DNA of 64,000 bases from Thelonectria olida. Taxonomy: Eukaryota > Ascomycota > Sordariomycetes > Hypocreales > Nectriaceae. The stretch covers positions 620,001-684,000 of the forward strand of contig JAGPYM010000017.1 of the NCBI GenBank assembly GCA_020736575.1, read 5' to 3'. The translations under genes were made by a program, and so were the position numbers. Below are positions 45,817 through 57,515 of the stretch, in pieces (position 1 is the first letter of the stretch; every line of letters begins with the position of its first letter). The notes under the pieces were generated by a model. The model was not told where the DNA came from. It worked only from the letters and a program-made list of their open reading frames with translations, and did no database searches.

Positions 45817-48471
45817 TACGACAGCCGCAGTACAGTGTCCTCTACAGTGCCATCGCTGCTACTCCAGTGAATCCCCACTCAGCACGTTGGAGTGCAGCAT
45901 GCGTCAAGCCAAGCCAAGGGCCTCTGACCAGCCGGGAGGGTAAGCCGGATGCCCAGACCAAGACATCGTTTGTTGTCTGCACAGTATGTATGTACGCCCA
46001 CGGCGTTGCTGCGTGGGCGGTCAAGGTGTCGTAGCAGAAGCCTCGTAACTCGGTACTTGGCACCCGGGCATTGGCATGTTCTTGTCAAGGGGTTCTCTGT
46101 GTTTGATCATCACTATCAAAGGGGCAGAGAGACAGAGAGAGGGAGAGAGGCTTCGGCGATTTGCTAAGGCCCCCGGATCGATACACGTTAGTCACCGCGT
46201 CCGCGGGGATCCGAAGTCCGTGAGGGTCAGGTCTGTCATAGCACGTTGGGGAAGGCTGCGTATGACACAAAATGGCCGACGGCGGAACGCAAAAAATGTC
46301 CGACGCCAGAGGAATCGTGAGTGTGCAGATCACGGACAGCTTGGCTCCAGGGGTTCGTTCATTGGCAATCAGGAACAACGATGAAAGAGGCATAGCAGAG
46401 CTTGCGTAATAGTGAACGTTCATCTTGTAATAGCCCGCGTGTGCTGCAAGTTCGATGCTTGCCGCTGCCTGCCCTACGGAGCACTCATGATTTCATTCGT
46501 GACGGTCTTGTCGCTTTTTATGAGGAAGGTCACGGCTGGTTCATCACCAGGACGCACCACGGGGTCACCGTGGCCCATGTGGTGGAAAGCCATCGAAATT
46601 AAGCCTTGGGCATAGTCCAGTGCCCAAGTCGCGACACCATGTTAGCCAGCTTTTACTACTGGGGAAATGGGATAACGCGACCTAATTCGTACTCGAGGCG
46701 ATGACTTGTGGTAGCTTGCGCCAATAGCCCCCGACATTACGAGTATTCGGTGTTGTATCGACAACCTCCATGAAGGCAACATAGGTACGAATACGTAGGT
46801 TGTTAGTAAGGCAAGTTTCGAGCCTATAGTTATTTCGTGGACTGATGTCGGTGACATTTACCGGGCTGCATGTAGTAGACCTGGCACTACTATGATAACA
46901 TTACTCCCGCTTGGTTTACCTCCAACCTCGTCATGAGCAACTCCGATCATATATTAATCCATTATGAGACGAACTCGGACCGTGAAGGACTCACAGAGAC
47001 ACGGTGTGGCGCATCATCAATGCGGTACGGCAGCACAGTGTAATTTAAATCGGAACCTGGAAGACAATTGCACAGCTCCAGAGGCCGAAAGTCGGGCCCA
47101 CCATCACCCACCCACCCACGCCAGCCAACTACCTATGCTTGGCTGGGGCACTCCTGCCCTGGACCCCCTCACTACTGACACTGTGTAATGGACGGGTACG
47201 TACTCCGTACCTGCCCAAAACCAATGCCCTCCACTGCAACCAAAGCGTTAGTTCCATCCCCGCCACTCAAGAAATGCGCCTGGCGAATGGGGGTCGAAAG
47301 TTTTGGAAAGAACGGAGCACGTAGCATATAAATCAGAGCCCGCCGGCCCACGGCCCAGACCCACATTCTTCGGTCCACTCTGCACAAGCCATCATGACCC
47401 ATCCATGTTCACCCACACACACACAAGGAGCAAGCTGCTGTTGCTTGGCTCGACGCTGACGAAGGCAATGTAGGGAGTACTTCGTGCACACACTCTCACG
47501 GCGGAATACGTAACTCTCAGCACAGTTGATGCTGGGTTCCTTTTCCCCTCGCTCTTCACACACCTCCACGCCATGCGCTAAGGTTAACCGCCGCCTCCCG
47601 ACTTTGTTCAGACCGAGTAGATCACGTTTTTGGCCAAACACAGCCACGTATGAATGCATATCGCCAGTACCGTGTACTTTGGACCTCGACAAGACACTTC
47701 CCAGAAACAAAAAGAGCCAGAGCTGGTCAAGGGGAAGACACCAACGAAACCACTCCACTCTCGTCCTCAACTAGCCTATACCCTCCATCCCATCTTTGGT
47801 CCCTTTCGTCTCGCCTCTCGTCTCTTGCTTGAGTGGTCCTTCAAACTACGAATCGCCTCCCTGCTTCCTCGTCAAATTATCTAAACCGACACACTCACAC
47901 CGACCTCAGTTTTTCCTCACCGTCCTTGATATTCCCCCTTCCTGCTCTGTTTCATTTCGCAGATCGACTTCGCACATCTATTTCACCTCTTCGTCGCTAC
48001 CTCGAATCTGACCGTCAATTTGTTTTTTTTTCCGACCCTGACGGACCTGCCTGCCCACAGTAATTTACCCACTGTGTGTTCGCGTGCGTTTGACCTTTCT
48101 CCGTCGGGGCATTTTTCGCACTCGACTTGTCTGCCCCAACCGTTACGCCTCCCATTCTCGAATCCTCTCCATCCATCACCGCCCGCCTTTGCCGACGCTT
48201 GCTCCCCCGACGAGCACAGCTGTCCAGGGCTCGCAGCGAAACAGCGATAATTATATCGACGACGACGATTCGAATTCCGATTGTTGCACACACTCTTCCG
48301 TTGAGTCCTTTCGTGTTAATACGTCCCGCGGCGCTCTCCGAAAACCCCCCCGCGCGCCAACATCATCACCGACTCTTGGACTGTCGCCTGCGACACCGAC
48401 TTCAATTGCCTTGATTCACCCGCAAGTTCTCATTCGCAGCACTGCGCCTGTCGGGTCACCTCAGCCTGGTC

Positions 48472-51400
48472 ATGACACCTGCCGCTACAGGTCCCAGCCC
48501 TCTCATCGCTGGCGCTCCTATCGACTTTAACGATTTTTCCGATGAAGAGTTTAGCAACTCAATCTTGGACTTCACAAACAGCCCGGATACTCTCCAGAGC
48601 CTGGGGTCACTCGGCGCCGGTGATCCCAAGGCATTTCTCTCACCACAGGAACTCTCTACTGGCACCCTTCCCGATTCCCCCAACGCCTTCTACCACGACT
48701 CATCCTCCGAGTCTGCTTCCTCGAAGCGTGCCGGCAGCTCCACCTCTTCTAAGACGCCTGTCACAACCGCTGATGTAACGATGGACGAGGACTCTGTCAA
48801 GATGGAATGGGAAACCCCCAACTTTGATGCTTTTGCCGACGAGGATACTGCCTTTGGCTATGGTAACGACACCGGCATGTACTGCTTCAACCATGATGAC
48901 TTCATCAACCCTAGTTTTGATTTCGAGAGCACTTCAAACAGTCCAGATGCGACAAATGGCGCCCAACCCAGCGTGGCCTCACCTGACATGTCCGTCATCA
49001 ACACTCGCAGCCCTCCACCGTCTGAGTCGACCCCGGGTCAAGTTAACAAGTCGAATAAAGGGAAGGCTCACAAAAAGGCTGCTTCGGTATGTGGAATTCT
49101 TCATATTCATTGTCCCGTGCATTAATATTAACGAATCTAAACAAGCAATATTCTATGGTCTCGTCCATGAATGGTGTAGGGACGTCTGGGTCACGCGAGG
49201 TATCGCCAATGTCCAACATCGTTATGAGCCATGGCGGGTCGCCTGCAGCCGTTTTCAACTCGCCCTCTCCAAGTACCGGGCAGGATTTTGCAGCCCCCAT
49301 TGGTACCACCCCTTTGTGGCGTTCTAATGCGAATGGCTCGACGACCGCGGGTCTAGAAGGCTTGCCCAGCAATCTTCAGTTTGGCAGTCAGATCAACCAA
49401 TCGATGTCGATCCCACAAGCGATGCCAGCGCCTTCACCTCCTGCTTTCAATGGCCGATGCGAGCTTAAAATCCTGCCTACTCCTCTCAAGTCTCGCGTTG
49501 AGACGCAAATTCCGATTAAGTTGACATTGTCTTCTCTCCCCCCCGGGGTCACCAGGCTTCACCTGCCCTCTCACACCATCTCTAAGCCCAAGCTCCTCAC
49601 AAAACCTACTCCCGTGAGGTCTCCCGACATGTTGGAGCTCTTCGTCTCACTGGTTTGCACTAGCGCAATGGATGGGCCCGAGAGGAGGCAGAGGGCTTTG
49701 GAGCGAGCTGCATCTCACCCGCAAGACTTCCTTCCTGAAGAGAATGATGAAGAGAACTCCCCCCAAGTTGGTGGCGAGGTTCGAATCTGCACTGGATGTA
49801 TTACAAGAGAGCGAAAGCGGGCTGCGAGGAAGAAGATCAAGAAACCTGATGAAGAGAAGCTCTGGAGCCAGGACGAAGCACGCCGTGTTGTTGTCTTCAA
49901 CACACATGAGGTCAAGGAGTGGCAGCCACTCAACAGTGTGTTGGATTCGACTGGACAGTCCGAGTCCGGGTCTGATTGTGTCATGCTAGTTGATGCTCCC
50001 ATGCGCATTGCGTGCTATTGTCGCCACCATGGGGAGAAGATGGGTTTCAATGTCATCTTCACAATCAAGGACTACGAAGATCGGGTTATTGCGCAAGCCA
50101 TGTCGAATCCCATCATGATTACGGACGACCACAAGACTCACCCAATGGCTCACTCCGCACAACTGCAGCCCTCAATACCCGATCCTCCGGTCTCAGTCCC
50201 GGCGCCGGTCAACGCTCCACAACAACTCATCGATGCCAGCAACCTCATCCCTGCTACTACGAATGGCTTTGGGCTGTCGCCATCAAGTAATGATCTTTCA
50301 AGCATGCATCGGAATTCCCAAGTGTCGTTTACATCATCTGGAAAGACAACCCCCACGGCTACCACCAGACCTCTTTCTCGCCCTGCATCGCCCACTCTTG
50401 GAGGCCCTATGGCCAAGAAGAGAAAGTCAAGCTCATCAAGGGTACCCAACGGTCTTGCCATGACCCGTCTTGACACTTCTCCTTCACCTTCTCAGGTGAC
50501 GAATCACCATATGTCAACCACCACTTCCCCCTTTGCCTCGAATCTAAACGCCTCTCTACAAGCTGATAACCTTTTTGGTCAGCACAATGGCATGTTTACT
50601 ACCGGACCTTCCACCCCTAGCAATGATCACGCGAGCTTCTTTGGCAACAATCGTTCTGCAAGCATGGATAACTTGGCGATGGCTCAACTGTACTCGGCGC
50701 CAACTTCCAACCATCCAAGCCGTGCGCCAAGCCCCAATGGCATCAGGAACAGTGTCAGCGCGGCTGCACAGCAATTCAACCAAGCCTTGACCAGCGGTAT
50801 CTTCACGCCAAACTATAACCCCCAGCCCCGAGCCACTCCGGTTATTCACAAGATCATCCCTAACGAGGGTCCCAAGGTGGGAGGAATCGAGGTGACGGTC
50901 CTGGGTGCCGCCTTCTTCCAAGGTCTCGATGTTTGGTTTGGCGACCAAAAGGCCACGACGACCACTTATTGGGGCGAATCTTCCCTTGTTTGTTTGCTGC
51001 CTCCTTCACCTGTTGCGGGCGATGTACCAGTCACTTTCAAACACCCAAATATGGCGGCCGCTCCGGGGTTCCCGGCCAACAAGCCCCCGTTTTTCAAGTA
51101 TCTCGATGATAACGAGGACAAGCTCATTCGAACTGCTTTATCTATCATTGGTCACAAGATGTCTGGCCAAATGATGGATGTCGGAGATTTGGCTCGGCGC
51201 ATTCTGGGTGACGGTAGCAGTTCTGGCTGGCCCGGTGGTTCATCAGGTGGCCCGTCTTCGGGTGGTCAAATGTTTAACCATGCACCCTACGCTCATCTTG
51301 AGTCCCAGCTTCTGAAGTGTCTGGATCTTATTGATCTCGATGACAGCACTCACAGAACTCGTCTGGACCTCAGAAGGCCAACCGGTCATACTATGCTCCA

Positions 51401-52703
51401 TTTGTCTTGCTCTCTTGGCTATCATCGATTCGTGGCCGCTCTGCTTGCTCGTGGTGCAAACCCCGATGCACGCGACAACGGTGGCTTCACCCCTCTGCAC
51501 GTGGCTTCCATCCACAACCACCCTGAAATTGTGCGAAGATTAATGCTCAACGGTGCCGACCCAACCATCCGAAGCTTGTCGGGCCTCACTGCCGCCGACG
51601 TTGCTCAGTCCCGTGGCGTTCTCCGCGCTATCCGCCGCTCAGAACGCCATGTTCGAACCCGCAGCGGTGGCTCGTTACATAGTCGTGCAAGCAGCGCTAC
51701 GTCACTGCGATCACTGTGGGAGCCTATGACTAAGGTGCAGACTCACGAAGAACCTTTGTCGAACGATTCTAGTGAGGAGAGCCCAGAATACACGTCAGGA
51801 GACTTCGAGGATGAAGATCCAGACGAGGATGCTTATTTGAGCATGAGGAGATCCAGCGGATTCCGACAAGATCGAGAGCGACCCAATCTCCGTCGCCAGA
51901 AGACCGGCGAACTCGAGGAAGAGCTGGCTCCTCCCGCCATGGCGCTGGCTGCTGCACTAAAAGACCAGTTCCAGCAGCAGCTTCAGCAATTCCAGCAAAC
52001 GATGGCTTTGCATCTGCAGAACCTCCCCCACTTCCCGCAGATGCCGCAGATGCCACAAATGCCCGATTACCAGGCACTACAACAACGCATGCAGCAACTC
52101 ATGCCCAGCATGTCGGGAACTCGACCTAATTCAGCAGACGAACAATCCAGAGACTGGAGTGCCACCAAGACTGGTGTACATGCCCCTCCTGCTTACGATG
52201 AGCTCTTCCCTCGCAAGGATCTCGACACAAAGGAAGCATCTGCTGCTCAGGCTGCATGCGAGGCCGAGGCTGACATCAAATGCACAATGCTATTTGACCA
52301 GCCACCGACATCTGAAGCCCAGGCTGACATGGACTGGACAACGTCGTTTGACCAGCCATCGACATCTGAAGTCGCAGAGGCCAAAACACCGGTCCCTAGT
52401 GTTCTTAAGATTGGCAGGAAAAACGCCATCACCAAGGAGCAGCAGGAACAGTTCCTGGCGGCGCATGAGGTGAAGATGAAGAGGATCAGCAGTGATCGCA
52501 ACCTATTTTTCGTCTGGGTAAGTTATCTTGATTCGCGAAGTCAATACGCATCGCAAACTAACAATGTATAGATACCTCTTCTGATAACGATGGTGGCTAT
52601 TGGTCTTTATACCTACTTTCCTTCGCTGTTCCCATTTGCCTGGGCATTTGCTCGCTCTCTTCTCCAGGGCGTTATCAACAAGACTCAGCAGCTCATTCAG
52701 TAA
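48472..52703 (+). CDS. MGA2: Membrane-tethered transcription factor, Spt23/Mga2 family
   Basis: Three exons, 48472-49086, 49146-52517 and 52572-52703, both joins phase 0 (introns 59 and 54 bp; the first acceptor is the less usual AAG), give 1372 aa. The order is: acidic, Ser-rich N-terminus; conserved N-terminal block from about 310 (CELKILPTPLKSRVETQIPIKL); Ser/Thr/Pro-rich linker with PMAKKRKSSSS as a likely NLS; IPT/TIG domain about 770-840 (HKIIPNEGPKVGGIEVTVLG); two ankyrin repeats about 950-1025; acidic patch; Gln-rich helix; and a C-terminal transmembrane segment encoded by exon 3 (PLLITMVAIGLYTYF). In yeast these factors sit in the ER membrane as dimers and are released by Rsp5 ubiquitination and the proteasome. 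They drive OLE1 and hypoxia genes. A PPAY sequence at about 1218 is a candidate Rsp5-docking site. The last exon is essential for tethering. Confidence 0.94.
52269..52376 (+). repeat. 54-bp tandem duplication in MGA2
   Basis: Two adjacent 54-bp units, 52269-52322 and 52323-52376, encode 18-residue repeats. Both begin AD and contain FDQP-TSE. They lie between the PPAY motif and the transmembrane segment. Confidence 0.85.
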
Positions 52704-53924
52704 GCCATGTCCGAGAGGGTTGTTGAGGTGTAAGAGTGCATGATGATGGTGTTGTTTATCTTTTCCCACTAGATATGAGGCGTTCTTTTGTTGTGGCTCA
52801 TGATGGGGTTAAGGCCTGTTCTTGTAAGCTGCATCCAACGGCTTCTGATATATTCTTATATTGCTTGTTTTACTCTTCACGCTTTCGTTTGCCTTCGACT
52901 GCGGCGTGGACTACCAGGGTCGGTGTTATCAATAACGGTTGGGAGTGCAATTGGGTCGTGTGACCGGGTGGTACGACTGCTGCACAAAAGAGAGAGATAG
53001 AGAGCGAGAGAAAGAGAGAGAGAGTGTGTGTGTGTGTGGATGGCGTCGAGGAGGCAACACAAGGGAGGTATAGATAGGAGCGTGTTTTGCTCGACGATTC
53101 TTTGCTTGCTTCTTCATTACTTTTCAAGCAAAATGTATGGGCTGGTTTTCTTATGCTGATCGAGATGGGATGGAACTGGAAAGGTGGGAATAGGAAACAA
53201 GATCTTTCCTTTGACATAAGCGACGGGATTTGTATATAATATCGAACTGATACGAGACAAAATCAACTTTGTGCTAAATTGTCTGTTTCACTGATATAAA
53301 TCTGCCTGTCCTTGAGCATGTATGATGACTGTCAACTTTCACTTGGAATGTTCATCCCAGTGAAGTAGAGAGCGAGGCTACGAGTGAGTGAAAGCATGAG
53401 ACAGCGAAATAGTGACTCTATTCTTCTCCGCCCAGATACGTCAAAGCAAAAAGCACAAAGCTAGACAGGGTCAAAACCAGATTTTGCCCTGTCTCCCTAA
53501 TTCATTTCGTTCCGTGCATGTCCTGTCCTGCATCCGTTCGAGACCGGAACATTAAGAACATAGACCCAAAGCAAGCCTCTCCCAGCTAAACCGATCCCAA
53601 ACCCGTCCCAAGTTCCATGCCCTAGTCCCAACATCTCCGAGAGAAGAGGGGCAAAATGAAGACCCAAAATACAAAAGTTGCCTCCCTGCTCACGAGGAGG
53701 CCGGGATATCGAAAACAAAAACCGGGGGTTATCATAACATAATGCATCCAAGTGTCATGCCACATTGCCATCATGGACAATAAGTTTCCCACAAGCATAC
53801 ATAAGACAACATGCCAACATTGTCGTATCAAAACAAAAGTGCTCCTTTTCGCTTTTGAGGTCGTCAAAACAAACCAACTGAATCGTAGAGAGCAAAACTA
53901 AGCCGTCATTCACCGTCGTAAGAA
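52704..53924. other. Convergent region between MGA2 and the disordered-protein gene
   Basis: 1.2 kb with two 3' UTRs. It holds a GA/GT microsatellite (52988-53038) and no gene that I can support. Confidence 0.6.
52988..53038. repeat. GA/GT compound microsatellite
   Basis: Imperfect (GA)n runs about 37 bases into (GT)7. Located in the MGA2 3' flank. Confidence 0.85.
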
Positions 53925-55909
53925 CTAAAAAGCTTGTGAACTCTCCCGGAACGCCTCATTTGCTTCCAGTGCGGACTGCCAGAGTTCATCGAGAGGATCC
54001 AGACTCTCAACCTCAGTCGAATCCATACAAAACACTTCAAAAGATGCGGTATAGAACCTGACTATAGATGGAGAGTGAGGTACGGAGCGCCATTCTCGCG
54101 ATCCTCGCACGAGACAAACTTGTGAGGGATACCAGGGACCTGAGGAACTTTAGCATTCTTCAGCGCATCCTTGGCACTTCGTCGTGATCGAAGCACACGA
54201 GAGTAGGGAGACTCGGAAGGGTGCTTTGATCCACCTGACGCACTGCGTCTAAGCGCTGGTCGTTGCTGATCAGGAGTACCCCCGTTGTTCCTTGAGTTGG
54301 CTCCAGGAAGGCGGCCTAAAACACGCCGAGCGAGGTTGTTTGACTCACGGCCAACATTGTTGATACCAGAGACAGAGACACTTCGGCGTGGAGCCATGGC
54401 TCGACGAGGGGCAGCGTTAGCGGGTTTGGGCGCTGCAATGTCGCGGGAGGCCGTCTTTCGAAGCCTCTTCTTGGGTGTCGGTGGATCATGCGCATTATTC
54501 TCTTCATCCTCGTCATCTGTAGGTATCTCAATAGCGTTACGCTTCGTTCCTCTGGAAGAGACACTTCCAAGAGTCAGTGCTGGAGAGGGCACACGAGATG
54601 GGGCTGGACTTCCCGCTCGAGAGGTCCAGTGTGGTGTTGGGGGTTGGAGATAATCGCGAGAAGTTCGAGTAGAGTAGCCGACGGGAGCTGGAGCTTCCGC
54701 GGCAGGTCCAGGCGAAGCCTTGCGGAAAAGAGGATGCACGGCAGTGGGAGGCGCTGGGGGAGAGAAGAAGCCCGAAGCGACCAGTTGGTCATACGTCGCG
54801 GCCCGTGGTTCCCAGTTCTTGGGTGACGATGGGGATTTAGCGTGTGATGATGAAGGGCGAGCGAATGGCGACGGCGCTCGAGGGGGAGGGGGTTGAGGAG
54901 TAGTCGATCGGTTAGGGGCTCGGGGAGCACTCATTTTGTTAGCTTGAGACTTTGGAGTCATCTTGGACGAAGGGGCTGCTGATCCATTGAAGAGAGCAAC
55001 TGGAGGAGGCTGAGGAGTAGTTGATCGACCTGGAGCCCGAGAGGCGCTCAAATTGCTAGCTTGAGGCTGGGGAGTAGTTGATCGGCTAGGAACTCGAGAG
55101 GCGCTCAAATCATTAACTTGAGGCTGAGGGGTAGTCGATCGACCAGGGACTCGAGAGGCGCTCAAGCCGTTGGCTTCAGGCTTGGGAGTCACCTTGGACA
55201 AAGGAGTTGCTGATCTGTTAATGGTGGCACCTGGAGGGGGCTGAGGAGTAGCTGATCGGCTGGGGATTTGAGGCTTGGGAGTCGCTTTGGACGAAGGGGT
55301 TGCTGATCCGCTGACAGGAGCACCTGGAGGAGGCTGCCGAGTAGACTGAATGGCATGCGAAGTGAAAAAGCCGGCAGCGACGAGGTTGTGATAGTTGGCC
55401 AAGATCTCTTCCCTTGAGGGCATGTCAGTCTTGGGGGCCTCCTCCTTCAGCCTCTCGTTGCGATTCTTTTCTTCCTTTGCCTTTGCGATTTCCCTCTCCC
55501 GCTGCCTCTCTTCTCTCTCCTCCTTCTCCCTTGATCTGCTTTGAGATCTATCCCTCCCTCTCGACCTGCTTCTGAGTCTTGATCTCTCGTGCCGGCCATC
55601 TTCCTTTTCTCCCTTCCGACTACGGTCTCTCTTTCGAGAACCTCTATCGTCTTCCTCTCTGCGAAAGCCAAGGCGACCTCGGACCTCTTCCCAGACATGT
55701 CCTAAGCGTCCCTTCTTGACTTGCTTGTCGGCCCAGTCATCACTGACCGGCCTCGACTGCGACCGGGTGACGGGGCGTTCGAGCTGTTCCCGCTCATCGG
55801 GGCCGAGGAAGTGGACTGGTGGTGCATTTGATGTACGGTCATTCATAGACCCTTCCTGGAACCGACTTGGGTTCACGCTGCGGGCGCGTCGGGTGCGCGG
55901 CGGACGCAT
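53925..55909 (-). CDS. Intrinsically disordered repeat protein, function unknown
   Basis: Exon 1 (54120-55909) and a proposed exon 2 (53925-54057), joined by a 62-bp intron (GTTTGT donor, GTCAG acceptor, CTCAC branch), give 640 aa. Without the intron the frame stops at 54062 after 615 aa. The spliced end (VPGIPHK, then FYTASFEVF and an acidic Leu/Glu tail) looks better. The order is: basic N-terminus; RS/RE-rich stretch at 88-155; the motif NYHNLVAAGFF at 172-182; a Pro/Ser/Thr repeat region at 200-340 with RSTTPQP and LSASR-P units; a second copy, YDQLVASGFF, at 373-382; a Ser/Pro region; an acidic patch (TDDEDEEN); and a basic KKRLRK. The charged, RS-like composition suggests a nuclear protein (inference). 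No family was recognised. Confidence 0.75.
54890..55312 (-). repeat. Degenerate coding repeats (RSTTPQP / LSASR)
   Basis: Residues 200-340 contain three near-identical 19-residue units (LSASR-P-RSTTPQPQ pattern, about 57 bp each). They are flanked by more diverged RSATPQPPPGA and SSK-TPK units. The DNA similarity is visible as repeated AGTAGTCGATC blocks on the + strand. Confidence 0.8.
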
Positions 55910-57515
55910 TTAGGCGAGAGTTTCTTGGAATTCCGAATTCAGAGTTGTGTGTAAATGTGTAAGTTTGTAGTTATGTGTATTGGCAAGAGGCGTGTGAGTG
56001 CGTGTAAGTGGCGTCAGTGCAAGGCGCAAGCTTTCTTGGGGGGGATCGGTTGCGCCAAAAAAGGGTTGCTTCGTAGTTGACAGCTGAAAGGAAATCAAGC
56101 AGCTCAAAAAGCCGTATTCACAGGCGATGCATGTTAGGGAGCACTCAAAAGTTAAGTAGGGTCAGGCGTCGTGAGGCGGGAGGGAGCTTTGAGGTGGGCT
56201 TTGTTCTTTTGTTGATGCTGATGCTGCGACCGCCACGTGATTTCACCACGGCAACGGAAGGAATCAACCACAAGCAGAAAAGGTCAGTGCGCGCCCCTGG
56301 GGCAGAACGGGCAGCAACCGCAACGGGCAACGGCCACGGACCGACTGTACGTACCTGCAGCAGCAGATTGGATGGATCCTGACCTCAGATCCCGTCCTAG
56401 GTACCCGGGCGGGCAGGGGTTAGTTCATTCTGCCGCCCTATCCACTGAACATAAGTACGTGTCTTCCATTCCAGCAACCAGCAGGGACTTCAACATCACG
56501 AATGCACGCGAATGGATCATGTAAATTAATTCGACTCCCGCGACTGTAACCTCAGGCCTCCCAATGTGGATGTAATTCCGGTAACGAATCCTGCATCCCG
56601 AATTTATCATGTCATAACGTTATTCCCACTGCTGCATCTTTGTTAGTACAGATGCGACTTAATGGAATACCATGGGGAATATCACCCTTGCGGTTCAGGA
56701 ATCATCTTGCATCTGCAGCCCCTGCACCAAATCGGTCCAACGTGTCTCCCCCTTTCCTCCATCTTTCTCAATCCGTCCATCATCGGCGTGAGGTGGAGAG
56801 CCGTCTTCTCCAAGCGGAGCCGCCTTGGAATTATTTACTTGCATGTCAATGGCCTCCTTTCCGCAAAGACCCATCAACGTCAAGAGTGGAGAGAAGCCGG
56901 TTAAGACCGTTGAATATGTGAACATCTTGTTAATTACTATCTCCATGAAACACGAATGTGTCCAGCAAGAACGTCTCGGGCAAGTCGTGACTTTCGTGAC
57001 ACGCTACCCAGTCCTCGTCACCCGATCAAAGAGAAACGCCCCTCATACGGAGTCCCCAATCGACGACAGACAGTCCCATAAGAAGCAGCTCGGTAGCAGT
57101 TCCTCCGTCAAATAAACATATTTTTTGTCTCTTGGATCTCTTGTGTTGTATCCTCTGAACCAAGAAGCGAAAATAGGAAAAGTGAAATGAAAGTAGACAG
57201 TCCGACGTTAGGAAAATGGAAAGAGAAAAGGTGTGTAAGTGGTTGCGTCCATGATCATGGTAATGCGTCGTCGTCTGTCCTCAAATGACCAAACACGGCC
57301 AAATTGCTCTAAACAAAAAAAGAGACTGGTTAAACATGACCCTGCTGGGTTCCAAGAATCGTTTCTCCGCACCCGTAGGTACAAAATAGGCCCTTGAAGG
57401 CTAGACAGAAAAAACACTGCGCCCAAACTCCTCAACCAAGACTGCTCGTGGAGCTTTTGGAGGATAGAAATACACAGCACCCAAACGCCATATCAGTACC
57501 GGCCCAGCTCTCATG
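55910..57515. other. Intergenic, promoter of the disordered-protein gene and VeA 3' flank
   Basis: 1.6 kb. No gene is supported. The left part is the leader of the repeat protein. Frames at 56640-57115 (+) are short and unrecognised. Confidence 0.55.

Larger units (their letters stand above)
41499..48471. other. 7.0-kb gene-poor region upstream of MGA2
   Basis: No gene could be supported. It contains a 32-base T run (42280-42311), a long-armed inverted repeat (45073-45163), a hexanucleotide repeat (45355-45390) in an open frame with a hydrophobic segment, and one TACGAATAC copy (46786-46794). From about 47760 the DNA is strongly pyrimidine-rich and probably forms the promoter and long leader of MGA2. 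Small frames at 43264-43539 (+) and 44544-44978 (-) are unrecognised. Confidence 0.55.
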
